A stretch of 64,000 nt of DNA from Paracoccus halophilus. Its GTDB lineage: Bacteria; Pseudomonadota; Alphaproteobacteria; Rhodobacterales; Rhodobacteraceae. The number at the start of each line of letters is the position of its first letter. Within the stretch, counting starts at the first letter, position 1. This document shows positions 16,821-27,291 of the stretch, piece after piece. Made by a program: the position numbers and the translations under genes. The notes under the pieces were generated by a model, which saw nothing but the letters and a program-made list of their open reading frames with translations, was not told the origin of the DNA and searched no databases. The stretch is from contig NZ_JRKN01000005.1 of the NCBI RefSeq assembly GCF_000763905.1, positions 146,184 to 210,183 of the forward strand, in the 5' to 3' direction.

Positions 16821-19800
16821 CTAGGCACCGGACCCGGCGGGGTCAAGCCCCGCCATGACCCGATCCAGCAGCGCATCGGGCAGGGGCATCAGGCTGCGCG
16901 TCGCGGTCCACAAGACCGCCACCCCGACCGCATGCCCGGGCCAGATCCGGCGCAGCGCATGGCGATAGGCGGCCATCTGGCGCAGGATGCCCTCGGGCGT
17001 GTCCTCGGGCCGGGCGGGCACATCGCGGTTCGACTTGTAATCCACGGCCAGCACCCGGTCACTTGTGATCACAAGCCGGTCGATCTGTCCGCTCAGCGGT
17101 CTGTCGCCAAACCACGGCACCGCCAGCCGCACCTCGGGCAGCAGCTCGGCGCCCTCCGGCAGATCGAAAACCTCGGCAAGCGCGGGGGCCGAGATGACCG
17201 CGCGCGCCTCGTCCAGCAGCCCGGTCAGGGCGGCGGAGTCGGGCAGGCCCCCCTCGGCATCGGCCAGCACATCGCGGGCAATGCCGGGCCAGTCGGCGGG
17301 ATCGCGCTCCGGCAGATGTTCCAGCAGCAGATGCAGCCGCGTGCCGAACAGCATCGCGGCCTCGCCGTCGCCCTCGCCGGCGGTGCCGATGATCTTGGCG
17401 CCGCCAAGCGAGGTGGCGGCCACCGCCCGGCGTGTCTCGGGCGCCGAAGGCGGCGCGGCCCGCAGCCAGTCCGGCGCCGCGATCGCGGTCTTTTCCGCAG
17501 CCGCCACCGCAGGCGCGTCATCCGGCCAGTCGCCAAAGCTCAGCCGCCTGATCTCGCCGCCCCAGGGCGCGGGGATCCGGGTCTGATCCAGATCGCTGCG
17601 GCCGATCCCCGCCTCGACCATGGCATGCCAGCTGTCCTGATCGGCGCCGGTTTCGCCCGCCGCGGCCACGATCAGCCAGCTTTCCGCGCGGGTCAGCCCG
17701 ACATAGAGCAGCCGCTTGCGTTCCTCCAGCTGACGCGCCGTGCGCTCGGCGGCCAGGGCCTCGACCGCATCGGGGCGTTCGCCCTTGCGGCCGCGCCACA
17801 GCGGCGTGCCGTCGGGACCGGGCAGCAACTGCCCCTCGCGCGGGGGTTGGCGCGTGGCGCTGTCGGGCATGATGACGATGGGGCTTTCCAGCCCCTTGGC
17901 GCCATGCACGGTCATCACCCGGATCAGCCCCTCGCCCTCCTCGCCGGCGCTGCCGGGCTGGCGGCGGACCTCGACATCGTCGCCGGCCAGCCAGACCAGG
18001 AAACCGGTCAGCGAAGGCGTCTCGCTGCTTTCATAGGCCAGGGCCTGGGACAGCAATTCGTCGATGCCGTCCTGCGCCTCGGGGCCAAGGCGGGCAAGCA
18101 GGCTTTCGCGGCCGCCATGGCGGATCAGCAGGCGCTGGATCAGGTCATAGGGGCGCATGAAGCCGGTCTGGCCCATCAGATCGGCCAGCAGGTCCACCGC
18201 CGCGCGATGCCGCGATTCGCGCAGCCGCCGCCACAGGTATTCGCCCCGCTTGCGCCCGGCGGCCAGATGATAAAGCGCCTCCTCGCCCAGCCCGAAAATC
18301 GGCGAGCGCAGGGCCGAGGCCAGCGCCAGATCGTCCTCGGGCGTGGCCAGCACCGACAGCACGGCGCGAATGTCGCGCACGGCCATCTCACCGGCCAGCT
18401 TCAGCCGGTCGGCCCCGGCCACCGGCAGGTTCGCGGATTTCAGCGCCGCGATGATTTCGGCGAACAGGTCCGAGCGGCGCTGAACCAGGATCAGCACATC
18501 GCCCGCGCCGATACGCCGCACCGCGCCGCGCTTGGCGTCGAATATCGGCTGGCCCAGCATCTCGCGGATGGCTTCGGCGATGGCACGGGCCAGTTGCGCG
18601 GTTTCCGAGTTTTCGGCCGGCAGATCGACGGGGTCGGTCCAGTCGCCCGGCTCGGGCTTTTCCGGCTTGGGGATGGCCGGCCACAGATCGACGCGGCCCG
18701 GCATGTCGCCGCGAAAGGCCAGATGCCGGGGCGGATCGCCCAGGCCCTGCGCCGCATCGCCGGCGAATACCTGATCGACCAGCGACAGGATCGCGGTCGA
18801 GGATCGGAACGAGTGCCGCAGTTCCAGCACCTGCATCGGGTCGCGCACGGCATCGAAGGCCCGGACAAAGCCCTGCCGGCGGGCCTCGAACACGGCGATA
18901 TCGGCGCCCTGAAAGGAATAGATCGACTGTTTCGGATCGCCCACCACGAACAGGCTGCGGCCCCCGTCGCGCGCGCCCTGACCCGAGGTGAATTCATCGG
19001 TCAGCCGCTCGATCACCTGCCATTGCGCGGGGCTGGTATCCTGCGCCTCATCGACCAGAATGTGATCGATCCCGCCATCCAGCCGGAACAGCACCCATTG
19101 CGCCATGCTGCTTTCGGACAGAAGCCGCGCGGTGCGGTCGATCAGATCGTCGAAATCCAGCACGCCATGGGCGGATTTCCGCGCCCGGTAGCGGGTCATG
19201 AATTCATGGCCGAAACGGTGCAGGGACAGGGTTTTCTCGACATGGGTCAGCGCGATCCGGCGGGGACGGGCGGCCTCGACCCGCTCCATCAGGATGGCCA
19301 GATCGTCGATCAGACCGGCCGCCGGTCCCTGCCGCAGCGCCTTGGCCGGAAAGCTGTCATATTTGGCGCTGAAGGGGGCTTTCGCGCTGGCCCCGGTCAG
19401 CAGCACGCCTTCCAGGATCGCCAGGTCATCCACGCCCGGGTCGGCCCAGTCGCCAAGGGCCAGCTTGTCCGCCGCTTTCTGATCGTTGGTGCCGCTTGTC
19501 CGCAAAAGCGGGATCAGCGCGGCGATCACCTGCGCGCCATCGGCGAAGGTCTGGCCGAGCAGAGCCTCGATCGAGTCCTCCGGGGCCAGATCGCTGGCGG
19601 CGCAAAGCGCGGCGCGATCGGCGGGCGCCTCGAACCCTTTCAGCCCGGACAGAAAGGCATCCAGCCGCTCGCCCGAATGCAGGGCCAGCATATCGTCCAG
19701 AACGGGATGGTCCTCGCGCGCCAGATCCTCGATGATTTCGGCGCGGATCAGGGCGGCGCTGCGGTCGTCCAGTTCGGTAAAGCCATGCGGCACGCCGGCC

Positions 19801-20210
19801 TCGATGGGAAAACGACGCAGGACCCCGGCGCAGAAACTGTGAATGGTCTGGACCTTGAGCCCGCCGGGCGTCTCGATCGCGCGGGCGAACAGGCGGCGCG
19901 CGGCGGGCAGGTCGGGGGCCGCATCCTCGCCCAGTCGGGCAAGTTCGGCGCGCAGGTCGGCTTCGGGCAGCATGGCCCATTTGCCCAGCCGCGCCAGCAG
20001 GCGGTTCTGCATCTCGCTTGCGGCGGCCTTGGTATAGGTCAGGCACAGGATCTTTTCCGGCGCGGTGCCGGCCAGCAGCAGCCGCGCCACGCGATCCGTC
20101 AGCACCCGCGTCTTGCCCGAGCCGGCATTCGCCGTCAGCCAGGTCGAGCGGCGCGGATCGGCGGCCCGCACCTGCGCCAGCGTCGCATCGTCGAACCTAA
20201 CCCCGGTCAT
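16821..20210 (-). CDS. addA: Double-strand break repair helicase-nuclease AddA
   Basis: Large subunit of the AddAB helicase-nuclease, the alphaproteobacterial counterpart of RecBCD, which resects DNA ends for RecA. The product is 1129 aa. It has a UvrD-type Walker A ANAGSGKT (27-34), the helicase motif [31 protein letters not shown], and a C-terminal PDDEXK nuclease with [10 protein letters not shown]. The gene overlaps the addB end by 14 bp, indicating translational coupling. A very long open frame lies on the opposite strand but is a codon-bias shadow. Confidence 0.96.
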   Translation of the reverse strand: MTGVRFDDATLAQVRAADPRRSTWLTANAGSGKTRVLTDRVARLLLAGTAPEKILCLTYTKAAASEMQNRLLARLGKWAMLPEADLRAELARLGEDAAPDLPAARRLFARAIETPGGLKVQTIHSFCAGVLRRFPIEAGVPHGFTELDDRSAALIRAEIIEDLAREDHPVLDDMLALHSGERLDAFLSGLKGFEAPADRAALCAASDLAPEDSIEALLGQTFADGAQVIAALIPLLRTSGTNDQKAADKLALGDWADPGVDDLAILEGVLLTGASAKAPFSAKYDSFPAKALRQGPAAGLIDDLAILMERVEAARPRRIALTHVEKTLSLHRFGHEFMTRYRARKSAHGVLDFDDLIDRTARLLSESSMAQWVLFRLDGGIDHILVDEAQDTSPAQWQVIERLTDEFTSGQGARDGGRSLFVVGDPKQSIYSFQGADIAVFEARRQGFVRAFDAVRDPMQVLELRHSFRSSTAILSLVDQVFAGDAAQGLGDPPRHLAFRGDMPGRVDLWPAIPKPEKPEPGDWTDPVDLPAENSETAQLARAIAEAIREMLGQPIFDAKRGAVRRIGAGDVLILVQRRSDLFAEIIAALKSANLPVAGADRLKLAGEMAVRDIRAVLSVLATPEDDLALASALRSPIFGLGEEALYHLAAGRKRGEYLWRRLRESRHRAAVDLLADLMGQTGFMRPYDLIQRLLIRHGGRESLLARLGPEAQDGIDELLSQALAYESSETPSLTGFLVWLAGDDVEVRRQPGSAGEEGEGLIRVMTVHGAKGLESPIVIMPDSATRQPPREGQLLPGPDGTPLWRGRKGERPDAVEALAAERTARQLEERKRLLYVGLTRAESWLIVAAAGETGADQDSWHAMVEAGIGRSDLDQTRIPAPWGGEIRRLSFGDWPDDAPAVAAAEKTAIAAPDWLRAAPPSAPETRRAVAATSLGGAKIIGTAGEGDGEAAMLFGTRLHLLLEHLPERDPADWPGIARDVLADAEGGLPDSAALTGLLDEARAVISAPALAEVFDLPEGAELLPEVRLAVPWFGDRPLSGQIDRLVITSDRVLAVDYKSNRDVPARPEDTPEGILRQMAAYRHALRRIWPGHAVGVAVLWTATRSLMPLPDALLDRVMAGLDPAGSGA

Positions 20211-23142
20211 CGCCGAACCTTTCCGGTTGCGCGATCTGCGTCATGTCCCATTCGCCATGGCGCGACAGGTGGTCGTAATCGCTGGCATGGTCGGTCCGCT
20301 CCATCGCCAGCCGGGCGGTAAAGCCGCGCTCGCCCCGCAGATAGCGGCCGACCAGCTCGACAAAGCCCGCCCAGCTGTCCTGCGCGAAGCCGGGCGGAAA
20401 TTCGCGGCGATACGTCAGCCCGTCACCGCCCAGCCGGATATAGCTGATGCCTTCGACCTCGGCCGGGCCAAGGTCGCGAAACCCGCCCCGTTCGACCATG
20501 GCGGCGGTCAGCGGCAACTGCTTGTCGAATTGCGCGATCTGCTTGTCGGTGGGGGGCGTCCCGGTCTTGTAATCATAGACATGTACCCGCCCGTCCCGCA
20601 GCCGGTCCATGCGGTCGGGCCGCGCGATCAACCGGAAATCCATGCCCGGCACGGCAAGCGCGCCATATTCCTCGACCACCACCGGGCGGCCATGGGCCAG
20701 CCGCGCGACCTCATCCGCGATCAGCCGGTCGGCCACGCCCGCGATCCGCGCCCGCCAGAACAGCCGGGCCGAGGGCCAGGGCACGTCCTCCTCCAGAACC
20801 CGGTCTGTGATCACAAGTAGGCGGGCCTTCATCTCGGCCTCGGAATCGGGCGGATCGGGCAGGGCGCGCAGGAATTGATCCATGATCCGGTGCAGCACGG
20901 TGCCGCGCTCGGCCGCGTCGGGCTCGGGGCGCAGAGGGTCCAGCGCACGCAGGCCCAGCACCTTGCTGGCATAGATCGCATAGGGGTCGCGGATCAGGCT
21001 GCGGACCTCGGTTACGGACATCTCGCGCAGGGCCGGCGCGGGCGGAATGGGCGCGGGGCGGCGGGCCGGTGCCAGCCGCCGGCGCGGTTGCGCCTGCAAT
21101 TCGGCCAGATCCAGCCAGTACCGGCCGCGCGCGCGCATCTCCGCCAACGCCTGCGGCCCCTGCTGATCGGGCAATCCGTTCAGCAGGTTCACCAGCCGGT
21201 TCAGCCAGCGCGAAGGGATCGTCTCGGCCTCGGCATCGCGGCGGGCGCGGGACAGGATCACCTGCCGGGCGGCCACGGCCTGCTGGAAATCATGCGCGGC
21301 CAGACCGACGCGGCGCTCGGGCAGGGTCAGCCCGGCCGCAAGCCGCATCGGCCGCGACAGCCACGGGTCGGGCGCCAGCGCCTGCGGCCAGCCGCCCTCG
21401 TTCAGGCCGGCAAGGATGACCAGCCCGGCATCGGCGCTGACCGCCTCGGTCCGGGCCTCGCGCGGTCCGCGAAACCGGACCAGAGGATGCGCGGCCACAT
21501 CCTGACGCACCGCCTGGCGCTGCAATTCGGCGTAAAGCAGGTCGCTGAATTCGCCGGGGCGCAGGTCATGCCCCTGAGCCGCATGGACCGCCAGATGGTC
21601 CATCACCGCGCGCGCCAGCCCACCCGAGACCTTGCCCCACAGGTTCGAGGCATCGACATCGCCGCCGGGGCCGGCGGCCAGCGCCTCGGCCAGTCCGCGC
21701 AGATCGCTCAGCCGCGCGGGCAGTGGGCGGGGCGCGAGATCCTCGGCCAAAGGCAGGATCCGGTCCAGCATGCCGGCCAGCCACAGCCCCCAGGGCTTGC
21801 TTTTCTCATCGCCTTTATCCGCCAGTTTCCGCAGCGCCGCGCCGTCGGGAAAGGCCGGCCCGTGCTTGCGCAGATGCAGTTCCAGATCGCGGGAATGGCG
21901 GTTATGTTCGCGCCGGTAATCCGCGCCCAGCCCGGTCGCCGTGACCGGGTGCTTCAGCAGCACCAGCAGCGCATCCAGCGTGAGCGGCTGGCCGAAAAGA
22001 TCGGCGATATGGCGCAGGAACAGACCCGACGCGGCCAAGGGCAGGGGCTGGCCTGCGGAATCGTCGGGGATGATGCCCCAGCGGTCCAGCGCCGATTCCA
22101 CGCGCCGCGTCAGCATCCGGTCGGCGGCGATCAGGGTCACGGGCTGGCCGCGCTCGACCGCCTCGCGGATGACCAGCGCGACGGCTTCGGCCTCCTGCCC
22201 GGGCTGTTCGGCCTCGATCAGCGACAGATCCCGGGTCGCGGTGATCAGCGGACCAAGGCGCGGCCCCTCTTCGATCCATTGATCGGTGACCGGGGCCGGG
22301 CGCAGGGACAGTGATATCAGGCGGTTGCGCGCCGGATCGGGGGCCTGATCGGGCAACCAGTCGCCGGGCGGGCCGAATTCCGCGATCAGCGGGGCATAGC
22401 GGGCCTGCGGATGATCCTCGGCCCGGGCGTCCAGCCCGTCCCAGACCGATTGCGGCAGATTGGGGTCGAAGCCGGGCAGCACCACCGCCCCCAAGGGCAG
22501 CCGGGCCACCGCGCGGATGAAATCCCGCGTCGCCCCGTGCGAGCCGGTCGAGCCCGCGACCAGAACCGGCCCCTCGGGCAGGTTTTCGCCCCGCGCCCAA
22601 TCGGCCGCCAGCCTTTCGGCGGCTTCGCGCTGGCGGGCCTCGCGGTCCTGGGGCGGGTCGGACAGGTAATATCCGGCCGCGATCTTCAGAAAGGCCAGCG
22701 CCCGGCCCCAATGCTGGGCATGGTCGCTGGCGTCGATCCGGTCCAGCGCCTGCGCGTCCAGCCCCTCAAGCTGCATCTCCGCCATCAGCGCGGCCAGCGA
22801 GGCCGCCAGTTCCGGCACCGATTGCCCCTGCGCCAGATCGGGCTGCGCGCGCAGGGCAATGTCGATCAGCCGGCCCAGTTCCAGCCGCCGCGCCAGCGGC
22901 GGCGTGGCCGCGCCGCCGCCCAGATCGGCGATCAGGCGCAGCTGCGGCAGGATCAGCGGGCCGCGCCAGAGCATCGCCTGGCGCAGGGCCTTCAGCGACT
23001 GGCCGGAATTGGTATAGACCGTGACGCGGGCCATGTCCTGCGGCGGGCGGTGCCGCATCCGCGCGATCAGGCCGTCGGCGAAAGCGCCGGCGAAATCGGC
23101 GCCGCAAGGCAGGGCAAACAGGCCGTTTTGCCAGTCAGCCAT
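20197..23142 (-). CDS. addB: Double-strand break repair protein AddB
   Basis: Partner of AddA (981 aa from the ATG at 23142, where MADWQNGLFALPCGADFA starts the conserved alphaproteobacterial AddB N terminus). Its N-terminal helicase-like domain is degenerate (no clear Walker A), consistent with the alphaproteobacterial AddB type. A C-terminal nuclease motif VYDYKTGTPP is visible near residue 885. It overlaps murU by 8 bp and addA by 14 bp, so murU-addB-addA read as one translationally coupled unit. Confidence 0.94.
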   Translation of the reverse strand: MADWQNGLFALPCGADFAGAFADGLIARMRHRPPQDMARVTVYTNSGQSLKALRQAMLWRGPLILPQLRLIADLGGGAATPPLARRLELGRLIDIALRAQPDLAQGQSVPELAASLAALMAEMQLEGLDAQALDRIDASDHAQHWGRALAFLKIAAGYYLSDPPQDREARQREAAERLAADWARGENLPEGPVLVAGSTGSHGATRDFIRAVARLPLGAVVLPGFDPNLPQSVWDGLDARAEDHPQARYAPLIAEFGPPGDWLPDQAPDPARNRLISLSLRPAPVTDQWIEEGPRLGPLITATRDLSLIEAEQPGQEAEAVALVIREAVERGQPVTLIAADRMLTRRVESALDRWGIIPDDSAGQPLPLAASGLFLRHIADLFGQPLTLDALLVLLKHPVTATGLGADYRREHNRHSRDLELHLRKHGPAFPDGAALRKLADKGDEKSKPWGLWLAGMLDRILPLAEDLAPRPLPARLSDLRGLAEALAAGPGGDVDASNLWGKVSGGLARAVMDHLAVHAAQGHDLRPGEFSDLLYAELQRQAVRQDVAAHPLVRFRGPREARTEAVSADAGLVILAGLNEGGWPQALAPDPWLSRPMRLAAGLTLPERRVGLAAHDFQQAVAARQVILSRARRDAEAETIPSRWLNRLVNLLNGLPDQQGPQALAEMRARGRYWLDLAELQAQPRRRLAPARRPAPIPPAPALREMSVTEVRSLIRDPYAIYASKVLGLRALDPLRPEPDAAERGTVLHRIMDQFLRALPDPPDSEAEMKARLLVITDRVLEEDVPWPSARLFWRARIAGVADRLIADEVARLAHGRPVVVEEYGALAVPGMDFRLIARPDRMDRLRDGRVHVYDYKTGTPPTDKQIAQFDKQLPLTAAMVERGGFRDLGPAEVEGISYIRLGGDGLTYRREFPPGFAQDSWAGFVELVGRYLRGERGFTARLAMERTDHASDYDHLSRHGEWDMTQIAQPERFGDDRG

Positions 23143-23806
23143 GCTGCAGCAGCCCCTCGGCCAGGGGGATGCAATCGGGGCGGCCGACATCGCACCATTC
23201 GCCGCCGTGGATGACGCCATGGGCGCGGCCCTCGGCAATCATCAGGTCCCACAGCCGGTTCAGCGAAAAGACCTGATCGGGGATCTCGGCCAGCCGGTCG
23301 GGACGGATGATTTGCGCCCCGCCATAGACCAGATCGCCCTTGCGGATCAGCCGGTTATCGGGGCCAAGGCTGAAATCGCCGCCGCCCTGCCGGCCATGCG
23401 TCCGCGCCAGAGGCACCAGCATCAGCAGCGCATCCATGCGCTCGTCCCAATGATCCAGCAGGGTGCGGATGGGATTCCGCCCGGTCCAGATCACATCCGG
23501 GTTCATTGTGATCACAGCGCCCTCGCCCAGCAGCGGCAGCGCCTTGCGCAAGCCGCCGCCGGTTTCCAGCAGATCGGGCTCATGCGAGATCGCGATATCC
23601 TGCCCGGCAATGTGATCACGGATCTGGCCGGCCAGATGATGCGTATTGACCACCACCCGCCCGGCCCCGGCATCGCGCCCCAGTGTCAGCGCGCGATCCA
23701 GCAGGGTCCGGCCGCCGACGCGGATCAGCGGCTTGGGCGTGTGATCGGTCAGCGGCGCCATGCGCGTGCCCTTGCCGGCGGCAAAGATCATCAGGGGCAG
23801 GGTCAT
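23135..23806 (-). CDS. murU: MurU-like sugar-1-phosphate nucleotidyltransferase
   Basis: A 223-aa nucleotidyltransferase with the signature AAGKGTRMAPLTDHTPKPL (about 9-27) and the metal-binding ITMNPDVIW. Placed directly after an AmgK-type kinase (4-bp ATGA overlap), it fits MurU, which makes UDP-MurNAc from MurNAc-1-phosphate in the peptidoglycan-recycling shortcut described in Pseudomonas and Caulobacter. Other sugar-1-phosphate substrates cannot be excluded from sequence alone. The overlap with addB suggests cotranscription with repair genes. Confidence 0.8.
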   Translation of the reverse strand: MTLPLMIFAAGKGTRMAPLTDHTPKPLIRVGGRTLLDRALTLGRDAGAGRVVVNTHHLAGQIRDHIAGQDIAISHEPDLLETGGGLRKALPLLGEGAVITMNPDVIWTGRNPIRTLLDHWDERMDALLMLVPLARTHGRQGGGDFSLGPDNRLIRKGDLVYGGAQIIRPDRLAEIPDQVFSLNRLWDLMIAEGRAHGVIHGGEWCDVGRPDCIPLAEGLLQHG

Positions 23807-25221
23807 TCTTGCGCAATCCTTGCGATCACCTGGGCCGAGGGCGCGGGCACGCCCTCCAGCGCTGCCGCCAGCGGTGCCAGCGCCGGATGCGCCAGATCCC
23901 GCTGGATCGCGTCCCAGACCCGCGGCATGAAGGCCAGATAGCGCCGCTTGCCCTCGCGCTCCGCCAGCCGGGTGAAAATCCCCATGATCCGCAGGTTCCG
24001 TTGCGCGCCGAGCAGCGCGTAGGCGGCGCGGAAACGATCCGCATCGACCCCGGTGGCGGCGATATAACGGGCGATCTGGGCCGCCTCGATTTCCGGGGCG
24101 ACGTCGCGGCGCGCATCCTGCAGGCCGGACACCAGATCATAGGCCGGATGCACCACGACGGCATCCTGAAAATCCAGAAGCCCCATGGGTTCGTCGCCCC
24201 GCCAGACCAGATTCTCGGCATGGAAATCGCGCAGGCCAAGGACCGGCGGCATATCCTCGGCCAGCTGGGCATGCAGCGCCTCGATCGCGCCGGCGACCTG
24301 CAGGCCCTTACCGGGCGCGCCGGCGGCGGCGGGGTAATATTCGGCGAAAAGCCCGACCTGACGCGCCAGTTCCGGCCCGTCCAGACGCAGGATATCGCCG
24401 GGCGGGGCGTGGCCGTGCAGCTCGACCAGCAGATCGGTCATGCGGTCATAGATCCGCGGCGCGAGCGCGGGGTCGCTTTCCAGCACGCGGGCCACCAGAT
24501 CGTCGCCCAGATCCTCGAGCAGCAGCAGGCCCTCGGTCTGATTGGCGGCGAGGATTGCGGGCGCGTGCAACCCGCGATGGCGCAGCCATTGCGTCATCGC
24601 GACATAGCTGTCGGTGGTGCCCGGCGCGGCATCCATCAGCACCGCGCTGCGAGCGCCCTCGATCAGCCGGAAATAGCGCCGCGACGAGGCGTCGCCCGCC
24701 AGCGGCAGCAACCGCGCATCCGCCCAGCCGGCGCGGTGGAGCAGCTGCGCAATGGCGGGCAGGCGGGCCATCGCGCCCCAGCGGATTTCGGTCCCGGCAA
24801 GGGTGATCCGGCGCAGATCGGGAAAATCGCCGATCGGCTCGAAGCCGAGGGTCAGCGGGTCGGGCAGCCTGCCGCCATGTTCGGGCCATTCGATCAGCAG
24901 GATGGAATCGCGCATCGCATCCTCAAGCCCCAGTTCGACCAGCTCGTCGGGATGGGTCAGGCGATACAGGTCGGCGTGCCAGATCTCGGTCCCCAGCGGG
25001 TCGTCATAGGTCTGGACCAGGGTGAATGTCGGGCTGGGCACATCCTCGGCCGCCTCGCCCTGGCGGGCGCGGATCAGGGCGCGGGCGAAATGGGTCTTGC
25101 CGGCGCCCACGGGCCCTTGCAGCGCGACCACGTCGCCGGGCTTCAGCATCGCCGCCATCACCCGCGCCAGACAGGCGGTCAGATCGGCATCGGCATGGTC
25201 CAGCGTGGCAAGCAGCGTCAT
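23803..25221 (-). CDS. tsaE-amgK: TsaE-AmgK fusion: t6A ATPase and amino-sugar kinase
   Basis: A 472-aa two-domain protein. Residues about 1-145 are TsaE, the ATPase of the tRNA t6A37 complex, with Walker A GPVGAGKTHFARAL (36-49), PSPTFTLVQTY and IWHADLYRL. Residues about 160-472 form an aminoglycoside-phosphotransferase-fold kinase with the catalytic LRDFHAENLVW and the metal-binding LLDFQDAVV, matching the AmgK type that phosphorylates MurNAc/GlcNAc at C1. The two normally separate proteins are joined with no stop between them. The downstream murU supports the AmgK reading. Similar fusions are known in Rhodobacterales. Confidence 0.85.
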   Translation of the reverse strand: MTLLATLDHADADLTACLARVMAAMLKPGDVVALQGPVGAGKTHFARALIRARQGEAAEDVPSPTFTLVQTYDDPLGTEIWHADLYRLTHPDELVELGLEDAMRDSILLIEWPEHGGRLPDPLTLGFEPIGDFPDLRRITLAGTEIRWGAMARLPAIAQLLHRAGWADARLLPLAGDASSRRYFRLIEGARSAVLMDAAPGTTDSYVAMTQWLRHRGLHAPAILAANQTEGLLLLEDLGDDLVARVLESDPALAPRIYDRMTDLLVELHGHAPPGDILRLDGPELARQVGLFAEYYPAAAGAPGKGLQVAGAIEALHAQLAEDMPPVLGLRDFHAENLVWRGDEPMGLLDFQDAVVVHPAYDLVSGLQDARRDVAPEIEAAQIARYIAATGVDADRFRAAYALLGAQRNLRIMGIFTRLAEREGKRRYLAFMPRVWDAIQRDLAHPALAPLAAALEGVPAPSAQVIARIAQE

Positions 25222-25245
25222 GGCGCGAATCTATGCCGCGCCGCG

Positions 25246-26052
25246 TCAAAGGCCAAGCACATCCGCCATGTCATATTCGCCCGGCCCCTTGTCCTGCCCC
25301 CACAGCGCCGCCCGCAGCGCGCCGCGCGCGAAGATCGCCCGGTCGGTCGCCATGTGGCGCAGGATCACCCGCTCGCCGGCGGTGGCGAAGATCACGTCAT
25401 GCTCGCCCACGATATCGCCGCCGCGAATGGCGCTGAAGCCGATGGTGCCGGGCGCACGCGCGCCGGTGATGCCTTCGCGGGCGGGGGTGCGCAGATCGTC
25501 CAGACTGTGACCGCGCCCGTTCGCCGCGGCCTCGCCCAGCATCAGCGCGGTGCCCGAGGGGGCATCGACCTTGCGATTGTGATGCGCCTCGACCACCTCG
25601 ATATCCCAATCCTCGCCCAGGGCGGCGGCGACCTTGCGAGTCAGCCCGACCAGCAGGTTCACGCCCAGGCTCATGTTTCCGGCGCGGATGATCGGGGCGT
25701 GACGGGCGGCGGCAGCGATCTTGTCCAGATCGGCGGCTGTCAACCCGGTGGTGCCGATGACATGCACGGCCCGCGCCTGCGCGGCCAGTTCGGCGAAAGC
25801 CACCGTCGCGGCGGGCGCGGTGAAATCGATCACCGCCTGCGCCTGCGCGATCGCCGCAACCGCGTCATCGGTAACCGTGATGCCAAGCGCTGCGCCGCCC
25901 ATCGCCTGCCCCAGATCCTGCCCGATCCACGGGCTTTCCGGCCGCTCGATGGCACCGACAAGCCGGGCCTGATCCGATTCCAGCACGCTGCGCACCAGCA
26001 TCTGGCCCATCCGCCCCGAGGCACCCGTGACGACGATTCCCGGCTTATCCAT
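25246..26052 (-). CDS. dapB: 4-hydroxy-tetrahydrodipicolinate reductase
   Basis: NAD(P)H-dependent reductase of the lysine/diaminopimelate pathway (268 aa). The nucleotide-binding GASGRMGQ (10-17), the GTTGL loop and the substrate-binding [15 protein letters not shown] are all present. The ATG at 26052 is preferred to an upstream TTG. It is divergent from rbfA across 80 bp, and the tsaE-amgK gene follows 24 bp downstream in the same direction, so dapB may be the first gene of the leftward run to trxA. Confidence 0.96.
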   Translation of the reverse strand: MDKPGIVVTGASGRMGQMLVRSVLESDQARLVGAIERPESPWIGQDLGQAMGGAALGITVTDDAVAAIAQAQAVIDFTAPAATVAFAELAAQARAVHVIGTTGLTAADLDKIAAAARHAPIIRAGNMSLGVNLLVGLTRKVAAALGEDWDIEVVEAHHNRKVDAPSGTALMLGEAAANGRGHSLDDLRTPAREGITGARAPGTIGFSAIRGGDIVGEHDVIFATAGERVILRHMATDRAIFARGALRAALWGQDKGPGEYDMADVLGL

Positions 26053-26132
26053 CCTCAAACCCGCTCAAAGCCCTGTTTGCCCCCTCTCTATCCCGTTGCG
26101 GCGCGCGCCGCGACCCCCTACATCTGGCAGCC

Positions 26133-26552
26133 ATGGCACAGAAGCGTTTTCATACCGGCACCGGCCCCTCGCAGCGACAGCTTCGCGTGGGGGAACTGAT
26201 CCGCCGCACCCTGTCGGATGTCTTGCTGCGCGGCGACGTGCACGACCCCGATCTCAACCGCCACTCGATCACCGTGGGCGAGGTGCGCACCTCGCCCGAT
26301 CTCAAGATGGCGACGGCCTTCGTGCTGCCCTTGGGCGGGCAGGATGCCGAGGGCGCGCTGGAGGCGCTGCGCCGCAATGCCGGCGAACTGCGCCACCTGG
26401 TCGCCAAGGGCATGACGCTGAAATACGCGCCGCAGCTGCGCTTCGTGCTGGACGAAACCTTCGACCGCATGGACGACACCCGCCGCCTGCTGTCCGAGGA
26501 CCGCGTGCGCCGCGATATCGAGGCCGACGGCGACGATGAAGACCAGGATTAA
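26133..26552 (+). CDS. rbfA: 30S ribosome-binding factor RbfA
   Basis: Cold-shock 16S rRNA maturation factor (139 aa). It shows the RbfA core [17 protein letters not shown] (about 15-31) and [19 protein letters not shown] (about 46-64), then an acidic C-terminal tail ending DGDDEDQD. The last 17 bp overlap the next gene, so translation is likely coupled. In most bacteria truB follows rbfA directly; here an exported protein gene is inserted between them. Confidence 0.95.
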   Translation: MAQKRFHTGTGPSQRQLRVGELIRRTLSDVLLRGDVHDPDLNRHSITVGEVRTSPDLKMATAFVLPLGGQDAEGALEALRRNAGELRHLVAKGMTLKYAPQLRFVLDETFDRMDDTRRLLSEDRVRRDIEADGDDEDQD

Positions 26553-27291
26553 GCGCCGGCTGGGGCTGGCCGTGGGCGCGCTGATCGCGACGGTCCTGCC
26601 GGCGGTGGCGGATATCTGCGAAAAGCGCGATTTCGACGGGCAGGGCTATGTCATCTGCACACTGACAGCGGAGCAGGAGCCCGGCCTGCGGCTGTGGCTC
26701 AATGGCCCCGACGGGCAGGTGCTGGGCGATTTTTCCAGCCTGCGCAAGACGCTGGGCGCGGGCGAGGTGCTGGGCTTTGCCATGAATGCCGGCATGTATC
26801 ACGCCGATTACCGGCCCGTCGGCCTTTATGTCAGCGACACCGAAACCGCCGGCCAGCTGGTCACCGGCGCCAGCAACGACAATTTCGGCATGCTGCCCAA
26901 CGGCGTGTTCTGCACCGGCGGCGCGCGCCCCTATCAGGTGATCGAGAGCCGCGCCTTTGCCAGTGCGCAGCCCGAATGCCGGCTGGCCACGCAATCGGGG
27001 CCGATGCTGGTGATCGACGGCGCGCTGCATCCGCGCTTTCTGGTCGACAGCGACAGCCGCTATGTCAGGAACGGGGTCGGCGTCTCGGCCGATGGGCAGA
27101 CTGCATGGTTCGCGATCTCGGACCGGGCGGTGACCTTCCACGAATTCGGCCGGCTGTTCCGCGACGGGCTGCGGGCGCGCGATGCGCTTTACTTTGACGG
27201 ATCGGTCTCGCGCCTTTATGCGCCGGCGCTGAACCGCGCCGATTTCGGGCGCAGGCTCGGCCCGATCATCGGATATACGGAAACGGAATAA
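26536..27291 (+). CDS. Exported phosphodiester glycosidase-family (NAGPA/DUF2233) protein
   Basis: A 251-aa protein with a signal peptide (residues about 1-25, [19 protein letters not shown]) and a NAGPA-like fold: [19 protein letters not shown] (about 84-102), [23 protein letters not shown] and [12 protein letters not shown]. The family includes the mammalian uncovering enzyme and bacterial periplasmic proteins; the substrate here is unknown. It overlaps rbfA by 17 bp and truB by 1 bp (TAATG), so it is locked into a ribosome-biogenesis operon although its product is exported. Confidence 0.82.
   Translation: MKTRIKRRLGLAVGALIATVLPAVADICEKRDFDGQGYVICTLTAEQEPGLRLWLNGPDGQVLGDFSSLRKTLGAGEVLGFAMNAGMYHADYRPVGLYVSDTETAGQLVTGASNDNFGMLPNGVFCTGGARPYQVIESRAFASAQPECRLATQSGPMLVIDGALHPRFLVDSDSRYVRNGVGVSADGQTAWFAISDRAVTFHEFGRLFRDGLRARDALYFDGSVSRLYAPALNRADFGRRLGPIIGYTETE

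Noticed and set aside
16767..20321. Open frame of over 1,100 codons on the plus strand opposite addA
   Set aside because: It mirrors addA almost exactly, has Gln/Arg/Gly/His-rich composition with no domain, and arises from high-GC third positions on the true coding strand.
23683..26199. Open frame of over 800 codons opposite tsaE-amgK and dapB
   Set aside because: Spans two recognised genes antisense, low-complexity translation, no motif; a composition shadow.
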